From NCBI GenBank assembly GCA_020205615.1, contig CM035170.1, positions 13,864,980 to 13,928,979 on the forward strand: a stretch of 64,000 nucleotides of DNA. Direction: 5' to 3'. Positions 1-9,952 of the stretch are shown here, in pieces. The position numbers and the translations under genes were made by a program. Source of the stretch: Panax quinquefolius. Its lineage: Eukaryota; Streptophyta; Magnoliopsida; Apiales; Araliaceae. The notes under the pieces were generated by a model. The model saw only the letters and a list, made by a program, of their open reading frames with translations. It made no database searches and was not told where the DNA came from. Positions within the stretch are counted from its first letter, which is position 1, and the number at the start of each line of letters is the position of its first letter.

Positions 1-565
1 GAGTAGTGCGGGGTGATTCGATGATGTGGAATATTTATTAAAGTTTAGTCTCAAATTTATAACAAAGGATGAAAAACCTTTTAAAACCTAAAAGATAGTA
101 GACTTTATTTTCTACTTGACTCTTTTAATGGATTGCTTATTCCATTGCGCAGCTAAACTTGTTGTTTATAGTATTTTATCGCTTTAACAATTTGTTGAAG
201 GCTAATGATAAATTATTCTACATTATCTTAGTCATAATATTTCTTCTTTGGGCTAGTTGAGCTCACCCTTTCTTTTCACTTTCTTCTGGAAAAATGAGAA
301 CATAGCCGGGACGAGTCGGGAACGGAGTAATGGTCCGAGGATAGCATTAGTAGTCCTCACTATTCGTGAAAATAGTGTGATAATAGTAGTAATGAGGACT
401 CCTTTTGAGTTTGTATAATATCTAGTAGACAATATTTGTATTCAAACTCACAGTTTATGTCGTATTGTACACGACAGTTATATTAGTAAGTTGTATTTGA
501 ATTTATGTACCATGTATGTGGCGACCCAAGATGGGTGACGTATACCTAATTTTGGGGGCGTCACA
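1..565 (+). repeat. Tk1 5' LTR, distal part only
   Basis: This part matches the last 560 bases of the 3' LTR ending at 6938 with scattered differences, and ends in the family terminus GGGGGCGTCACA. U3 and any promoter lie outside the window. Confidence 0.88.
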
Positions 566-567
566 GT

Positions 568-579
568 TGGTATCAGAGC
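568..579 (+). promoter_or_regulatory. Tk1 primer-binding site (initiator tRNA-Met)
   Basis: TGGTATCAGAGC begins two bases after the LTR terminus at 565. This is the usual plant retrotransposon PBS, complementary to the 3' end of initiator tRNA-Met. It fixes the 5' LTR boundary. Confidence 0.93.
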
Positions 580-749
580 TTAGGAATATGATCCCTGGCT
601 AAGATGTGAGAATAGTACTAGGAGGGAGAGAGGGAATACCTTCGCTAGTATGACCTACCTAAGTTTATTTGGTATTTGATTGGTCTGGTCGAGTATAGTG
701 ATAATATGTTGCATGTCAATTAACCCTTATTTTGTGGCAGTGTTTGGAA

Positions 750-1160
750 ATGGCAGCTAAAAATATTCACAATGGAGTGAATGTGACCGTTGTGACACCT
801 TTAATCACTAATCGAGTTAATGCGATTGTCGACGAGGAACAAATTAGAGATATCCACGTAGTGAATGAAGAACTAATTGTTGCACCCTTTGAGCTAGTTG
901 CAGAGTTAGCGGTGAGAGTGAGGAAGAAGAGGAAGAAGAGGAAGAAGAGGAACACGAGGAGAATTGGTTAGAAGAAGTTTATGATCAAAACTTAGAATTA
1001 CAAAATCGTGTTCGTGAGCTAGAAGAACGAGTTGAAGAACGAGAAACGATCGTGGAACAAAGGGATACAACAATTCAAAATTGGGTTACCCGATATATGA
1101 TGCTCGAACAAAATCACGCTTTGGCGGGGTGTATGATATTAAAGTTGGAATCGAGAATTT
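750..1160 (+). pseudogene. gag: Tk1 gag N-terminal remnant
   Basis: From the ATG at 750 the translation starts MAAKNIHNGVNVTVVTPLIT, which lines up with the gag start of Tk3 (MSTENVNSGVNETMETPLFT, minus strand from 43623). The frame runs into a Glu/Arg-rich stretch and stops at 971. A second frame (about 975-1160) continues as an acidic, coiled-coil-like segment rich in Glu and Arg. No Retrotrans_gag core or zinc knuckle is visible. A normal Tekay gag would have both, so this is a truncated, frameshifted remnant with no expected function. Confidence 0.6.
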
Positions 1161-1611
1161 AAAAATCAAAGATCAATGAAAGAAGAAACAACTCGAACGA
1201 AGGAGAATAGGCGATGCATAGGTAAAAAGCATTACTGGCGTTGATAGTGTAGAAAAAAGACGTCCATCCAATAAAGCCAAAATAGATGAAATGGACTTTG
1301 CTTTTTGACAACAATTGGGAGAACCCAACATCGAATTCTAATTACCCTATGCATAGCGGTCAACCCAATTTGATATGGATCGAGAATAATGATTCAAATC
1401 ATGGATCGTGAATGTGAAGAAGCACTTAAGGGTGGAATGTACCCTATAGTAAAAGTCAAACTTCGGTAATTTAAGCGAGAGCGTTTATTTCGAGAAACCC
1501 GAACGAAGTTATTACGGGTAAATTAATTATAAATTATTACGAAGTCTATACTTTATTCAATACAAGTTCTACCCACTCTTTTATTCTACCTAGTTGTGTT
1601 CAATGTTTAAA

Positions 1612-1865
1612 ATTGACTTCAGAAAAATTAGACTTTGATTTTTCTATTGAAACTTCGTTGGGAGAAACCTTCGTTACCTCCACTGCTTATTAATCTTGTT
1701 GTTTCAAATAAACACTTTCACGATCTTATCTCTTTGAAAATATTTGCCTTTGAGGTAATTTTTGAAAATGATTTATTAACTACTCATTATTCTTTTTGTA
1801 AGGTTGTTAGCTTTCATATTCCTAACCAACCCAAGTATACTGAATTCAAAGTAACCAAACCCTAA
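1612..1865 (+). pseudogene. Tk1 aspartic protease remnant
   Basis: The segment translates in pieces resembling the C-terminal half of the Tk3 and Tk2 protease: KLDFDFSIETSLGETF, then after frameshifts DLISLKIFAFEVIFENDLLTTH and KVVSFHIPNQPKY. Stops and frame changes break it, and the DTGA active-site segment is missing, so it is non-functional. The jump from gag N-terminus to protease C-terminus marks an internal deletion. Confidence 0.65.
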
Positions 1866-4183
1866 AAGTTAATCATTTGTTATATCAAGCCATAAGTAAA
1901 GAGCCCCGATCCTTTCGTTGTTGACTTCCTTGTGTGAAATGCACCGCCGGACTTTACAGAGGCGTTGTTGTAGATCAAGATGGCAAGTTGATAGGTATCA
2001 TTGTGAGGTGCTATCCATGTTAAGGGATAGAAGTCACAGTTGGTATTAATGTGACGTACTATCCAAGTCTTGGACGAGAGTAACAGTTTTGAATGATATT
2101 TCTATCATTAATAAATTTCTTGGCGTATTCTTGAAGTCTTCCTAGCCTACCCTAGAACGTGAAATCGAATTTTGTATTGACCCCAGTACAAAAAATCATT
2201 TCTTAAACCCTCAAATATTTCTTCAACTAAAAGGATCTGTTTACGTGGATTATGATGAAAGTCATAATAAAAGGATAGAACTGATGAAAATCATGGGTAT
2301 ATGAAGTGTTAGTAAATTTTAAGATGAGTTATGTTGGTTAGTATGTGAAAACATGAAAGTTTCTTAGAAATCACAAAGAGTTGAAAATCAGATTTTGGTG
2401 AAAAACGTAACATGAAATTCAATTGACCATATCTCCTATTATATTTTGAATTTTTGAGTGTGGTCAAGTCCTAGAGTTAGATCTGTGAGTTACCTAACTA
2501 ATCTAAGTGGAATTACTGGAAAAGGTGTTGTAGATTTTTGTGTGGACTGATTTTAGCAAAGGAGTGCAAAGCTGCAAAAAACGAAAAAAAGTGCTTTGCC
2601 ATGATTTTAGAGGAGCTGTTTCAGCCACTTAAATTATGAGAAAAATTCTGGCCTTTTGGGACATAAAGGTATATGGTATAAAGTACCTCCTGTCCAAAAA
2701 TGAGCTCATTCTGACTTAAAATGAGCAAGTTATGACTATTTCAATATTTAGGTTTTTCCGATTTAAAACGCTATAACCGAGTTCTATAACTCCGATGACC
2801 ATGAAATTTAAACCGAAGCTCACGTTAGCATGGGTAAGGTCCTGTCAAGATTTGGGAATTTTTGGAGTTAAACTTGAGGTAGCTAATTTCTTAATGAATT
2901 AATTAGAAATTGATTTTTGAAAAATAGTAAATGAATTTTAAAAATTTCGAGAAAAATATATTTTCATTATGGGACGATATTATGCTAAAACCCAGAAAAG
3001 AAATATTTTTGGGATTGATTTGGTATTTTTCATGAAAATAGTTTAGTTCTGAACATATGAGTTAAATATGTTATGTGAAGTAACAAAGTTGAAAATAGGA
3101 TTTTATGGCTAGAGAATCCTATATAGAATATATGCATATTTTTTGATGAGGATTTGATAATTGGTGATGATATCTTATGAGTATGGCATTTTGGATGATT
3201 AAATGCATTATATGGTAAAAGCGTAAACAATAGAGATAAATTGTTTATAAATTTAAGAAGTGATTAAAATATTGTTATAATGTTAATGATATTAGATTAT
3301 AAGATTATTAAGTGATTGATAACATGAGGATATTCTTGAATCCTGGATAAATTATATTATAAATGTTTAATATTTATCCTTTATCTCATTTGATTGATTC
3401 TTTATATCATTATCCTCATGTTTATATTATGTTGAAAGTCATCTGGCATGGCTGTAGTGCATAGATGGACTTGGTATGATTATGACCGAGGATTGTTCTA
3501 AGATAATCATAACCGTAATTGAAAACACGATTATCTTTGGCCGTAGTGCATGGATAATTTGTGGTCGTGATACTAATGAATACACGATTATCTTTGGCCG
3601 TAGTGCATGGATAATTTGTGGTCGTGATAGTAATGAATACACGATTATCTTTAGCCGTAATGCATGGATAATTTGTGGTCATGATACTAATGAATACACG
3701 ATTATCTTTGGCCGTAGTGCATGGATAATTTGTGGTCGTGATACTAATGAATACACGATTATCTTTGGCACGTAGTGCATGGATAATTTGTGGTCGTGAT
3801 ACTAATGAATACACGATTATCTTTGGTCGTAGTGCATGGATAATTTGTGGTCGTGATACTAATGAATACACGATTATCTTTGGCACGTAGTGCATGGATA
3901 ATTTGTGGTCGTGATACTAAAGAATATCCTTGGCCTGTAGTGCAGGGATGATTCGATGATATGGATTAATTATTGAGCTGAGTCTCAGCAATGAAATATT
4001 AATTCATGGATGTGGTAAAAGTCATCTTTGGCCGTAGTGCAAAGATGAATTGTGAATAAATATCTTTGGCCAGATTGCAAAGATGAATTTAATGTTTTTA
4101 AACGATAAAGGTATTCAAGGTATCCTCACCTCTTTATCATACATGCAGTATCGTTACCCTAATTTCGAGGGCTTAAATTCCAT
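1866..4183 (+). other. Tk1 non-coding internal region with LTR-like segments
   Basis: No pol domain can be read in any frame. About 1990-2090 contains CCATGTTAAGGGATAG and AGTCACAGTTGGTAT, reminiscent of the end of BigLTR near 9440-9490. From about 2930 to 4130 the sequence parallels the distal BigLTR (about 7360-8560), including the GTAGTGC hairpin units. About 2220-2900 is AT-rich and unassigned. The region looks like a chimera with LTR-derived sequence replacing pol. Confidence 0.55.
3525..3924. repeat. 57-bp minisatellite, seven copies
   Basis: The unit starts ACACGATTATCTTTGGCCGT and carries GTAGTGCATGGATAATTTG. It recurs at 3525, 3582, 3639, 3696, 3753, 3811 and 3868, a period of 57 with one 58-bp step. 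ORFs on both strands repeat here only because 57 is divisible by three. The unit is an expanded version of a single-copy BigLTR motif near 8297-8350. Confidence 0.93.
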
Positions 4184-4195
4184 AAGGAGGGGAGA
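4184..4195 (+). promoter_or_regulatory. Tk1 polypurine tract
   Basis: AAGGAGGGGAGA lies one base upstream of the 3' LTR start TGTGAGACCCC at 4197. It is the presumed plus-strand DNA primer, and the same tract precedes the 3' LTRs of BigLTR and Tk3. Confidence 0.9.
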
Positions 4196-4875
4196 TTGTG
4201 AGACCCCAGATTTTATCAATAAAGATTTAAATTTTGTCGAAATAATTTTTTAATATTATGGTGTGAATATAAGATAATATTATAGTTGTGGGTAGTATTT
4301 ATAAATTTTGCAAAGTATGCAAGTTGTTATAAAATATTCGTTTGGTGGGGAATATTCTTTTTGTCGGGGAATATTCGTGCGACTACTCAATCATTAGTGG
4401 ACCCCATGGCGGAAGTATTGTCGTAGTTAGAAAACGACAAAATTATCTTTCTATAAAAATAACTACGGAGGTGTTAGCGTTAAAACCGTTGAACTACCCG
4501 GTGGTAAAAGTACGATGTCTGGCGTGGTTGCATAGTAGCACACGGTATTGATTATTGATGCTTACGTGAGAAGTCACTCACCTATGCTCAATTATTGCTA
4601 CATAATTGCGTGCATCATATCTCTTATATTATTGATTCAATTATTGTCACAAGATCATCTCAGATAATATGTTATATTATTAATTGAGACGACAAGTTAT
4701 AAATGATTAATAATTGTTGAAAGATTAAAAATGTGTTGATTAAAATAAAATGATTTGTGGTAATATTTATTCAATCCTTAATGTATATAAAGAGTCTCAT
4801 TATGAGACGTTTGTGGTAAGTTTGATTATTTTATGGGGGCCCATATGTCACTATCTAAGAGTCTTAAATCACATA

Positions 4876-5085
4876 GTAATTACCTTCCGTCCATAGTATT
4901 TACCTTCGTCAATAGTATTTACCTTCGTCGATAGTAATTACCTTTGTCAATAGTAATTACCTTTGTGAATAGTAATTACCTTCGTCGATAAGTATTTACC
5001 TTCGTCAATAGTAATTACCTTCGTCGATAGTAATTACTCTTGTGAATAGTAATTACCTTCGCCAATAGTAATTACCTTTATCGAC
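4876..5085. repeat. ~20-bp tandem repeat in Tk1 U3
   Basis: About ten degenerate copies of TACCTTCGTCAATAGTAATT stand in tandem with small length changes, directly upstream of the next array and the TATA box. In the reverse Tk2 solo LTR, short AATAGT-containing repeats lie in the matching place (about 13370-13590). Confidence 0.85.
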
Positions 5086-5087
5086 GT

Positions 5088-5240
5088 CAAACCACTTGCC
5101 GCTTTCACATTACAAAGCGCCGAACCACTTGTCGTTTCACATTACAAAAGTCCGAACCACTTGTCGCTTTCACATTACAAAGCGCCGAACCACTTTTCTT
5201 TTTACATCACCAAATGCAAGCCACTTGCCTTTTTACATGG
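5088..5240. repeat. ~34-bp tandem repeat in Tk1 U3
   Basis: About five degenerate copies of a unit containing ACCACTTGTCG, then TTTCACATTACAAAG. The array ends about 25 bp before the TATA box, where enhancer-like U3 repeats are common; that role is inference. Confidence 0.8.
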
Positions 5241-5262
5241 TAGGTGCTAAGCTAGAAATCTT

Positions 5263-5272
5263 CTATAAATAG
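5263..5272 (+). promoter_or_regulatory. Tk1 LTR TATA box
   Basis: CTATAAATAG fits the plant TATA consensus. It would place the U3/R boundary about 30 bp downstream, near the conserved purine-rich AGAGAGAAA stretch at about 5316-5340. Confidence 0.75.
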
Positions 5273-5538
5273 AGGCCTAGTGCTTCATTATTTTTCACGA
5301 ATTCACTGAAACTCTAGAGAGAAACTATAGAGAGAAAGAAGAAAAGTATTCTGCTACTTCACCTTGCCAATATTCAGTTCTTCTAAGGTAGGGAATATTA
5401 TTTGTTGTACCTGTAAGGGGTGTTATTCTTTCTTATTCATGAAGAGAACTGTTGTTATTCCATTGCTTATTATTCTGTTGGAATAACTTTTGATACGCTG
5501 TGCATTTTACCTATACTTGGTGACATTCTTCTATTATT

Positions 5539-5840
5539 CATTGGAACATCCTGTGCATGTGTTTTACACCGGACTGGTTCCGCTCTTTATTATTATTACA
5601 TTGGAACATCCTCATCATGTGTTTTTACCGGACCGGTTCCGCTCTTATTATTATTCATTGGAACATCCATGCATGTGTGTTTTACACCTGACAGTTCCGC
5701 TCTTTATCATTCATTGGAATATCCTATCACGTGTTTTTACACCGATCCGTTCCATCTTTATTATTACATTGGAACATCCTATCGGTTGTGAATTTCACCG
5801 ACTTTGGTTCCGTTATTATTATTACTCATTGGAATAACTT
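5539..5840. repeat. 57-60-bp minisatellite downstream of the LTR promoter
   Basis: Units begin CATTGGAACATCCT at 5539, 5599, 5656, 5712, 5767 and 5827, each followed by GTTTTACACC and TTCCGCTC. The reverse Tk2 solo LTR has the matching array at about 12710-13020. It lies downstream of the TATA box, so it would be transcribed. Confidence 0.9.
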
Positions 5841-6938
5841 TTATCATGTCAAGTACCACATGCATGGTGATTTCTTTTGTTATTCCATTCTTTATTATAC
5901 CCAGTTAAGTTAAAACTTTGACTTCTATACTCCATGAAATTAGTAGAATATCCTTGATATTTGTGTTTCATCCAAAGATCTTTTCATGGAAATATTCTTC
6001 CGATCATTCTTGAATTTTACTCTACAAAACAAGATCGTGTTGACAATTTGGGCGTTAATAATTCCTGGATAAAATAATTCTTGAACTTGTTTTATTGAAT
6101 TCTTATATCATTGTCATCATCCTCATGTTTATATTTTTAAAGTCATCTGTATTCAGTGGTATAGATGGACTTGGTATGATTATGACCAGAGACTATTCGG
6201 TGTGTAATCATGACCGTAATGTTACAAATGATGTGGTAAAAATCCTCGATTAGTAGTAGTGCATTGATGGACGATTGTTGGCATGATCATGACCATTAAT
6301 GAATACACAAATATTCTTGGCCCGTAGTGCATGAATAATTGTGGTCGTGATACTAAAGAATATCCTTGGTCAGAAAGGGGTGATTCGATGATGTGGAATA
6401 TTTATTAAAGTCGAGTCTCAATTTATAACAATGATGAAAAACCTTTAAAACCTAAAAGATAGTAGACTTTATTTTCTACTTGACTCTTTTAATGGATTGC
6501 TTATTCATTATGAGCTTAAACTTGTTGTCTATAGTATTTTATCGGTTTAACACCTTTGTTGAAGGCTAATGATAAATTATTACGCATTATCTTAGTCATA
6601 ATATTTCTTCTTTGGGCTAGTTGAGCTCACCTTTCTTTCCTTTCACCGTTCTCTTCGTGAAATGAGAACATAGCCGACGAGACGAAGTCGGGGAACGGAG
6701 TAATGGTCCGAGGATAGCATTAGTAGTCCTCACTATTACGTGAAATAGTGTGATAATAGTAGTAATGAGGACTCCTTTTGAGTTTGTATAATATCTAGTA
6801 GACAATATTTGTATTCAAACTCACAGTTTATGTCGTATTGTACACGACAGTTATATTAGTAAGTTGTATTTGAATTTATGTACCATGTATATGGCGACCC
6901 AAGATGGGTGACGTATACCTAATTTTGGGGGCGTCACA

Positions 6939-9634
6939 TTAGATACTTTGAGAGTTTCTATTCAGTGCAAGTTTCCTTCGGCTTTACATCCGATATTCCA
7001 GCCAGAAATACTGCTCTTTTGAGGTACGGGATTGTAAGGGTTATTATTTTTTTCAGTTTCGTAATTTTTCCAACCCTCAAAAATTCTAAAAAAATTTAAA
7101 ATGATAATTTGATGAGTTTTCTAGATTGTGTCCAAAAATGGCGATTTTTGGATGTATAGATTAGGAGTTATAAATTTTATGAGAAAAGACTATTTTAAAA
7201 GTAAACCCTTATAACTTCTTGTGGTTAACTCCAAAATTGGTGAAATTTTTATTGAGAGTACATGTATATAACAGCAGTATACTCTATAAATTTCAAAAAA
7301 TTTTGACAAAAGTACAGTTTACGATAAATGTCTAAATATTCGGCAGTTTTGGCCATATGAAAAATAGTAAATGAATTTTAAAAATTCCGAGAAAAATATA
7401 TGTTCAATATGAGACTATATTCTGCTAAATCCCGAAAAAGAAAATATTCTTGGACTGATTTGGTATTTTTCATGAAAATAGACTAGTTATGAATAAATGA
7501 ATTAAATATGTTATGTGAAGTAAGAAAATTGGAAAATAGGATTTTATGACTTAAGAATCCTATATAAGATATATGCAGGTTTTTGATGAGGGTTTTGGTT
7601 ATTGATGATGAAATCTTATGAGTTTGGCATTTTAGGATGATTAAATGCATTATTTAGTAAAGTGTAAACAATTAAAATAAATTGTTTATAAGTTTAAGAA
7701 ATGATTAAAATATTGTGGTAATATTACTAATATTAGATTATGAGATTATTAAGTGATTTATAACATTTGGATTAAGGTGTTATGAAATCATTGATTTAAA
7801 ATATTATTTAAAGATTAATAATATTAGTAAATGAATTTAATGTTATTATATAATGAATAATATTAAATGGAGTTTATAATATAATGAGTAATGTTAGTTA
7901 AATATTTGTTGAAATATTATTTTCTACTCAAATCATTTTTGATATAATATTATTCTTGAATTTTACTCCACAAAGCAAAGATTATCGTGTTGACAATTTG
8001 GATATTCTTGAACTCTGGATAAATTGTATTATAAATGTTTAATATTTATCCTTTATCTTATGTGATTGATTCTTTATATCATTGTCATCATTCTCATGCT
8101 TATATTGTGTTGAAAGTCATCTATGGCTAATAGTGCATAGATGGACTTGGTATGATTATGACCAAGGATTATTCGGTACAATCATGACCGTAATGTTACA
8201 AATAATGTGCTAAAAGTCATCTTTAGCCCGTAGTGCATAAATGGACTTGGTATGATTATGACCAGGGATTATTCGGTATAATCATGACTGTAACTGAAAA
8301 CACGAATATCCTTGGCCCGTAGTGCATGGATAATTCGTGGTCGTGATACTATTAAGCTGAGTTTCAGCATTATTGGTTTTATAGTTGTATATCTTTGGCC
8401 TGTAGTGCAAAGATGAACTGTTGATTATTGGTTTTACAGTTGTATATCTTTGGCCTGTAGTGCAAAGATGGACTGTTGGTTATTGGTTTTACAATTGTAT
8501 ATCTTTGGCATGTAGTGCAAAGTTGGACTGTTGATTTACTTGATTATAAGTATGAATTGTGATTTAATCATAATCTGTGGTGGTTCAGGTGAAGACATGT
8601 GATGAGATTTCTATTTGTCTTGGCTATAACCAAGAACTGTTGATGATTATTACAGGAATGAAATATTAACAATGGACTTTTAATCTAGAGGAGATAGTAG
8701 ACATTATGTTCTACTTGACTCTTTTAATGGATTGTTGATTCCGCTGCTATTATGGTTGGAAACTTTTATCTTCTACCATATGTTCTAAATCTCTGATTTA
8801 TTACTGATGAAAGCTATTGATAATTTAATTATCTTTAGTCATGATATTCTTTATTGGGCTATTTGTGCTCACACTTTTGCTTCACAATTCCTTTCAGGTA
8901 ATAAGAGTGTAGCTGGATCGAGCGGGGGTAACAGGGAAATAGAACGGTGGTCTCTAGCTGTGGAGGTTCTCCCTAAGCAGTATAGAAAAGTGTGTTATAT
9001 TTTATACATCATTTAGTAGTTATATTTGGTGAATCAAATAGGGTGAGACGAACCCAACGTTGGAAGGGTGTTTTGCCACTATCATACAAGATGTCTAACG
9101 ACATGCGACTTCGTGTTATTATAAGACAGGGTTGTGCACATCCACGTGCTAAGTATATCTATGAGCACTACCTATATAATCTTGGAGTTTGGTTGAAATA
9201 TAATTTTCAATTGCAGACAGTGGAGATAGTTATATGTCAAGAGAAGACTCACCATTGGAAAGAATATGATAGTAATCTTCTCGTTTTTCTTTGGAGTCTA
9301 TTAGGTCAACCAAGGATAATTCTGTGGATATATGATATCTATCATAACCTAGACGCATGGCCTCCCATGTACGAAGGTTTCCTTGAGCACTTCCCAAAGA
9401 TTTTAATTTCAAAACAGTTTTGACCACACTTTTATGTAAGGTGCCATTGTGACGTGCTATCCAAGGTTGGGATGAGAGTCACAGTTGGTATATATTTGTA
9501 TCAAAACTCATAACATATGTGTTGTTGTATTTTGCATGATAATTGCAGTAATAAAGTTGTAGTTATTTTCTGTACCATGTATTTGGCAACTCAGAATAGG
9601 TTAGATGGATTGAATTTATTTTGGGGGCGTCACA
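6939..9634 (+). repeat. BigLTR copy 1, 3' part
   Basis: The copy resumes after Tk1 at TTAGATACTTTG and runs to GGCGTCACA at 9634. It aligns through its length with 27307-29775. It contains the hairpin array (8118-8530) and a 143-codon frame at 8992-9423 that I do not consider a gene. Confidence 0.88.
8118..8530 (+). repeat. Array of hairpins with constant GCC-GTAGTG loop
   Basis: Units include CATCTATG/CATAGATG around a 10-base loop (8118-8143), TATCCTTG/CATGGATA near 8308, ATCTTTG/CAAAGAT at 8391-8414 and 8446-8469, and a weaker unit near 8509. The loop stays close to GCCTGTAGTG while the stems change. Equivalent units occur at 4023-4047, 40447-40471, 46433-46458 and, reversed, at 33607-33631. 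They probably lie in transcribed R/U5, downstream of the TATA box. Confidence 0.75.
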
Positions 9635-9636
9635 GT

Positions 9637-9648
9637 TGGTTTCAGAGC
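9637..9648 (+). promoter_or_regulatory. BigLTR primer-binding site 1
   Basis: TGGTTTCAGAGC differs by one base from the canonical TGGTATCAGAGC initiator tRNA-Met site and begins two bases after the LTR end. The second internal domain shares the change. Confidence 0.85.
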
Positions 9649-9939
9649 TTAGGGATATGGTCTTTGGCGGAGATCAAGGAATAGAACTACGAGGGGAGAG
9701 ACGAGTAATATCCTTCGCTAGTGTGTCCTACCTAAGCTAAATTTTCTTACTTAAGTTGACAAATTGTGATATGTCAATTAACCTTTGTTTTGAAGCTGTA
9801 TTCTAGAATGATATCTGAAATACGGGAGATGAGCAATGGAGAAATCATGATGATCGGGGAGATAGAATCTGAAATGAAAGCAAGGTATTCTCAACTCTTC
9901 GAAATACTAGGTACGTAAATTTCGGGGACGAAATTTCAT

Positions 9940-9951
9940 AAGGAGGGGAGA
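9940..9951 (+). promoter_or_regulatory. BigLTR polypurine tract 1
   Basis: AAGGAGGGGAGA, one base before the LTR start TGTAAGACCC at 9953. Confidence 0.88.
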
Positions 9952-9952
9952 T

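Larger units (their letters stand above)
1..6938 (+). mobile_element. Tk1: non-autonomous Tekay-like Ty3/gypsy element, 5' end outside window
   Basis: The element reads partial 5' LTR (1-565), PBS (568-579), internal domain (566-4196), PPT (4184-4195) and 3' LTR (4197-6938). Bases 1-565 match about 6378-6938, so the window opens inside the 5' LTR. The internal domain holds gag and protease remnants, but I see no RT, RNase H or integrase, so the element could only move with proteins from relatives such as Tk3. It is inserted in BigLTR DNA: the flank from 6939 (TTAGATACTTTGAGAG) resumes a sequence that is uninterrupted at about 14740 and 27307. The expected 5-bp target duplication is TTAGA at 6939-6943; its partner lies outside the window. 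The family call rests on similarity to Tk3. Confidence 0.85.
4197..6938 (+). repeat. Tk1 3' LTR (2742 bp)
   Basis: It runs from TGTGAGACCCC to GGGGGCGTCACA. In order it carries two CAATTATTG palindromes (4589, 4638), a ~20-bp tandem array (4876-5085), a ~34-bp array (5088-5240), a TATA box (5263-5272), a 57-60-bp array (5539-5840), and GTAGTGC-type hairpin motifs near 6260-6350. It lacks the TTTGGTCACC block found in the other LTRs with visible U3. The 341-360-bp distance from LTR start to the palindromes' neighbourhood is comparable to the other family members. Confidence 0.9.
9635..9952 (+). mobile_element. BigLTR internal domain 1 (318 bp)
   Basis: This is everything between two giant LTRs: PBS at 9637-9648, about 150 bases of leader, a scrap of pol and PPT at 9940-9951. 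The scrap (about 9850-9917) reads ESEMKARYSQLFEILGT then stop, matching the C-terminal end of the Tk3 chromodomain protein ([17 protein letters not shown]). Gag, protease, RT, RNase H and integrase are absent, so this is a deletion derivative of a Tekay-like element. Confidence 0.82.

Noticed and set aside
3422..3895. 157-codon repetitive ORF on the minus strand and its 99-codon plus-strand counterpart
   Set aside because: Both are produced by the 57-bp minisatellite, whose length is divisible by three.
3525..3924. CRISPR-like array (regular repeats)
   Set aside because: Units are contiguous without unique spacers, and this is plant nuclear DNA. It is a minisatellite.
8992..9423. 143-codon frame in the BigLTR, recurring at 29212-29580 and 47362-47811, as a possible captured gene
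   Set aside because: Comparing 8992-9423 with 47362-47811, nearly all base differences change the amino acid, and the middle copy has a stop upstream. I see no family similarity. This fits neutral LTR sequence, not selection on a protein.
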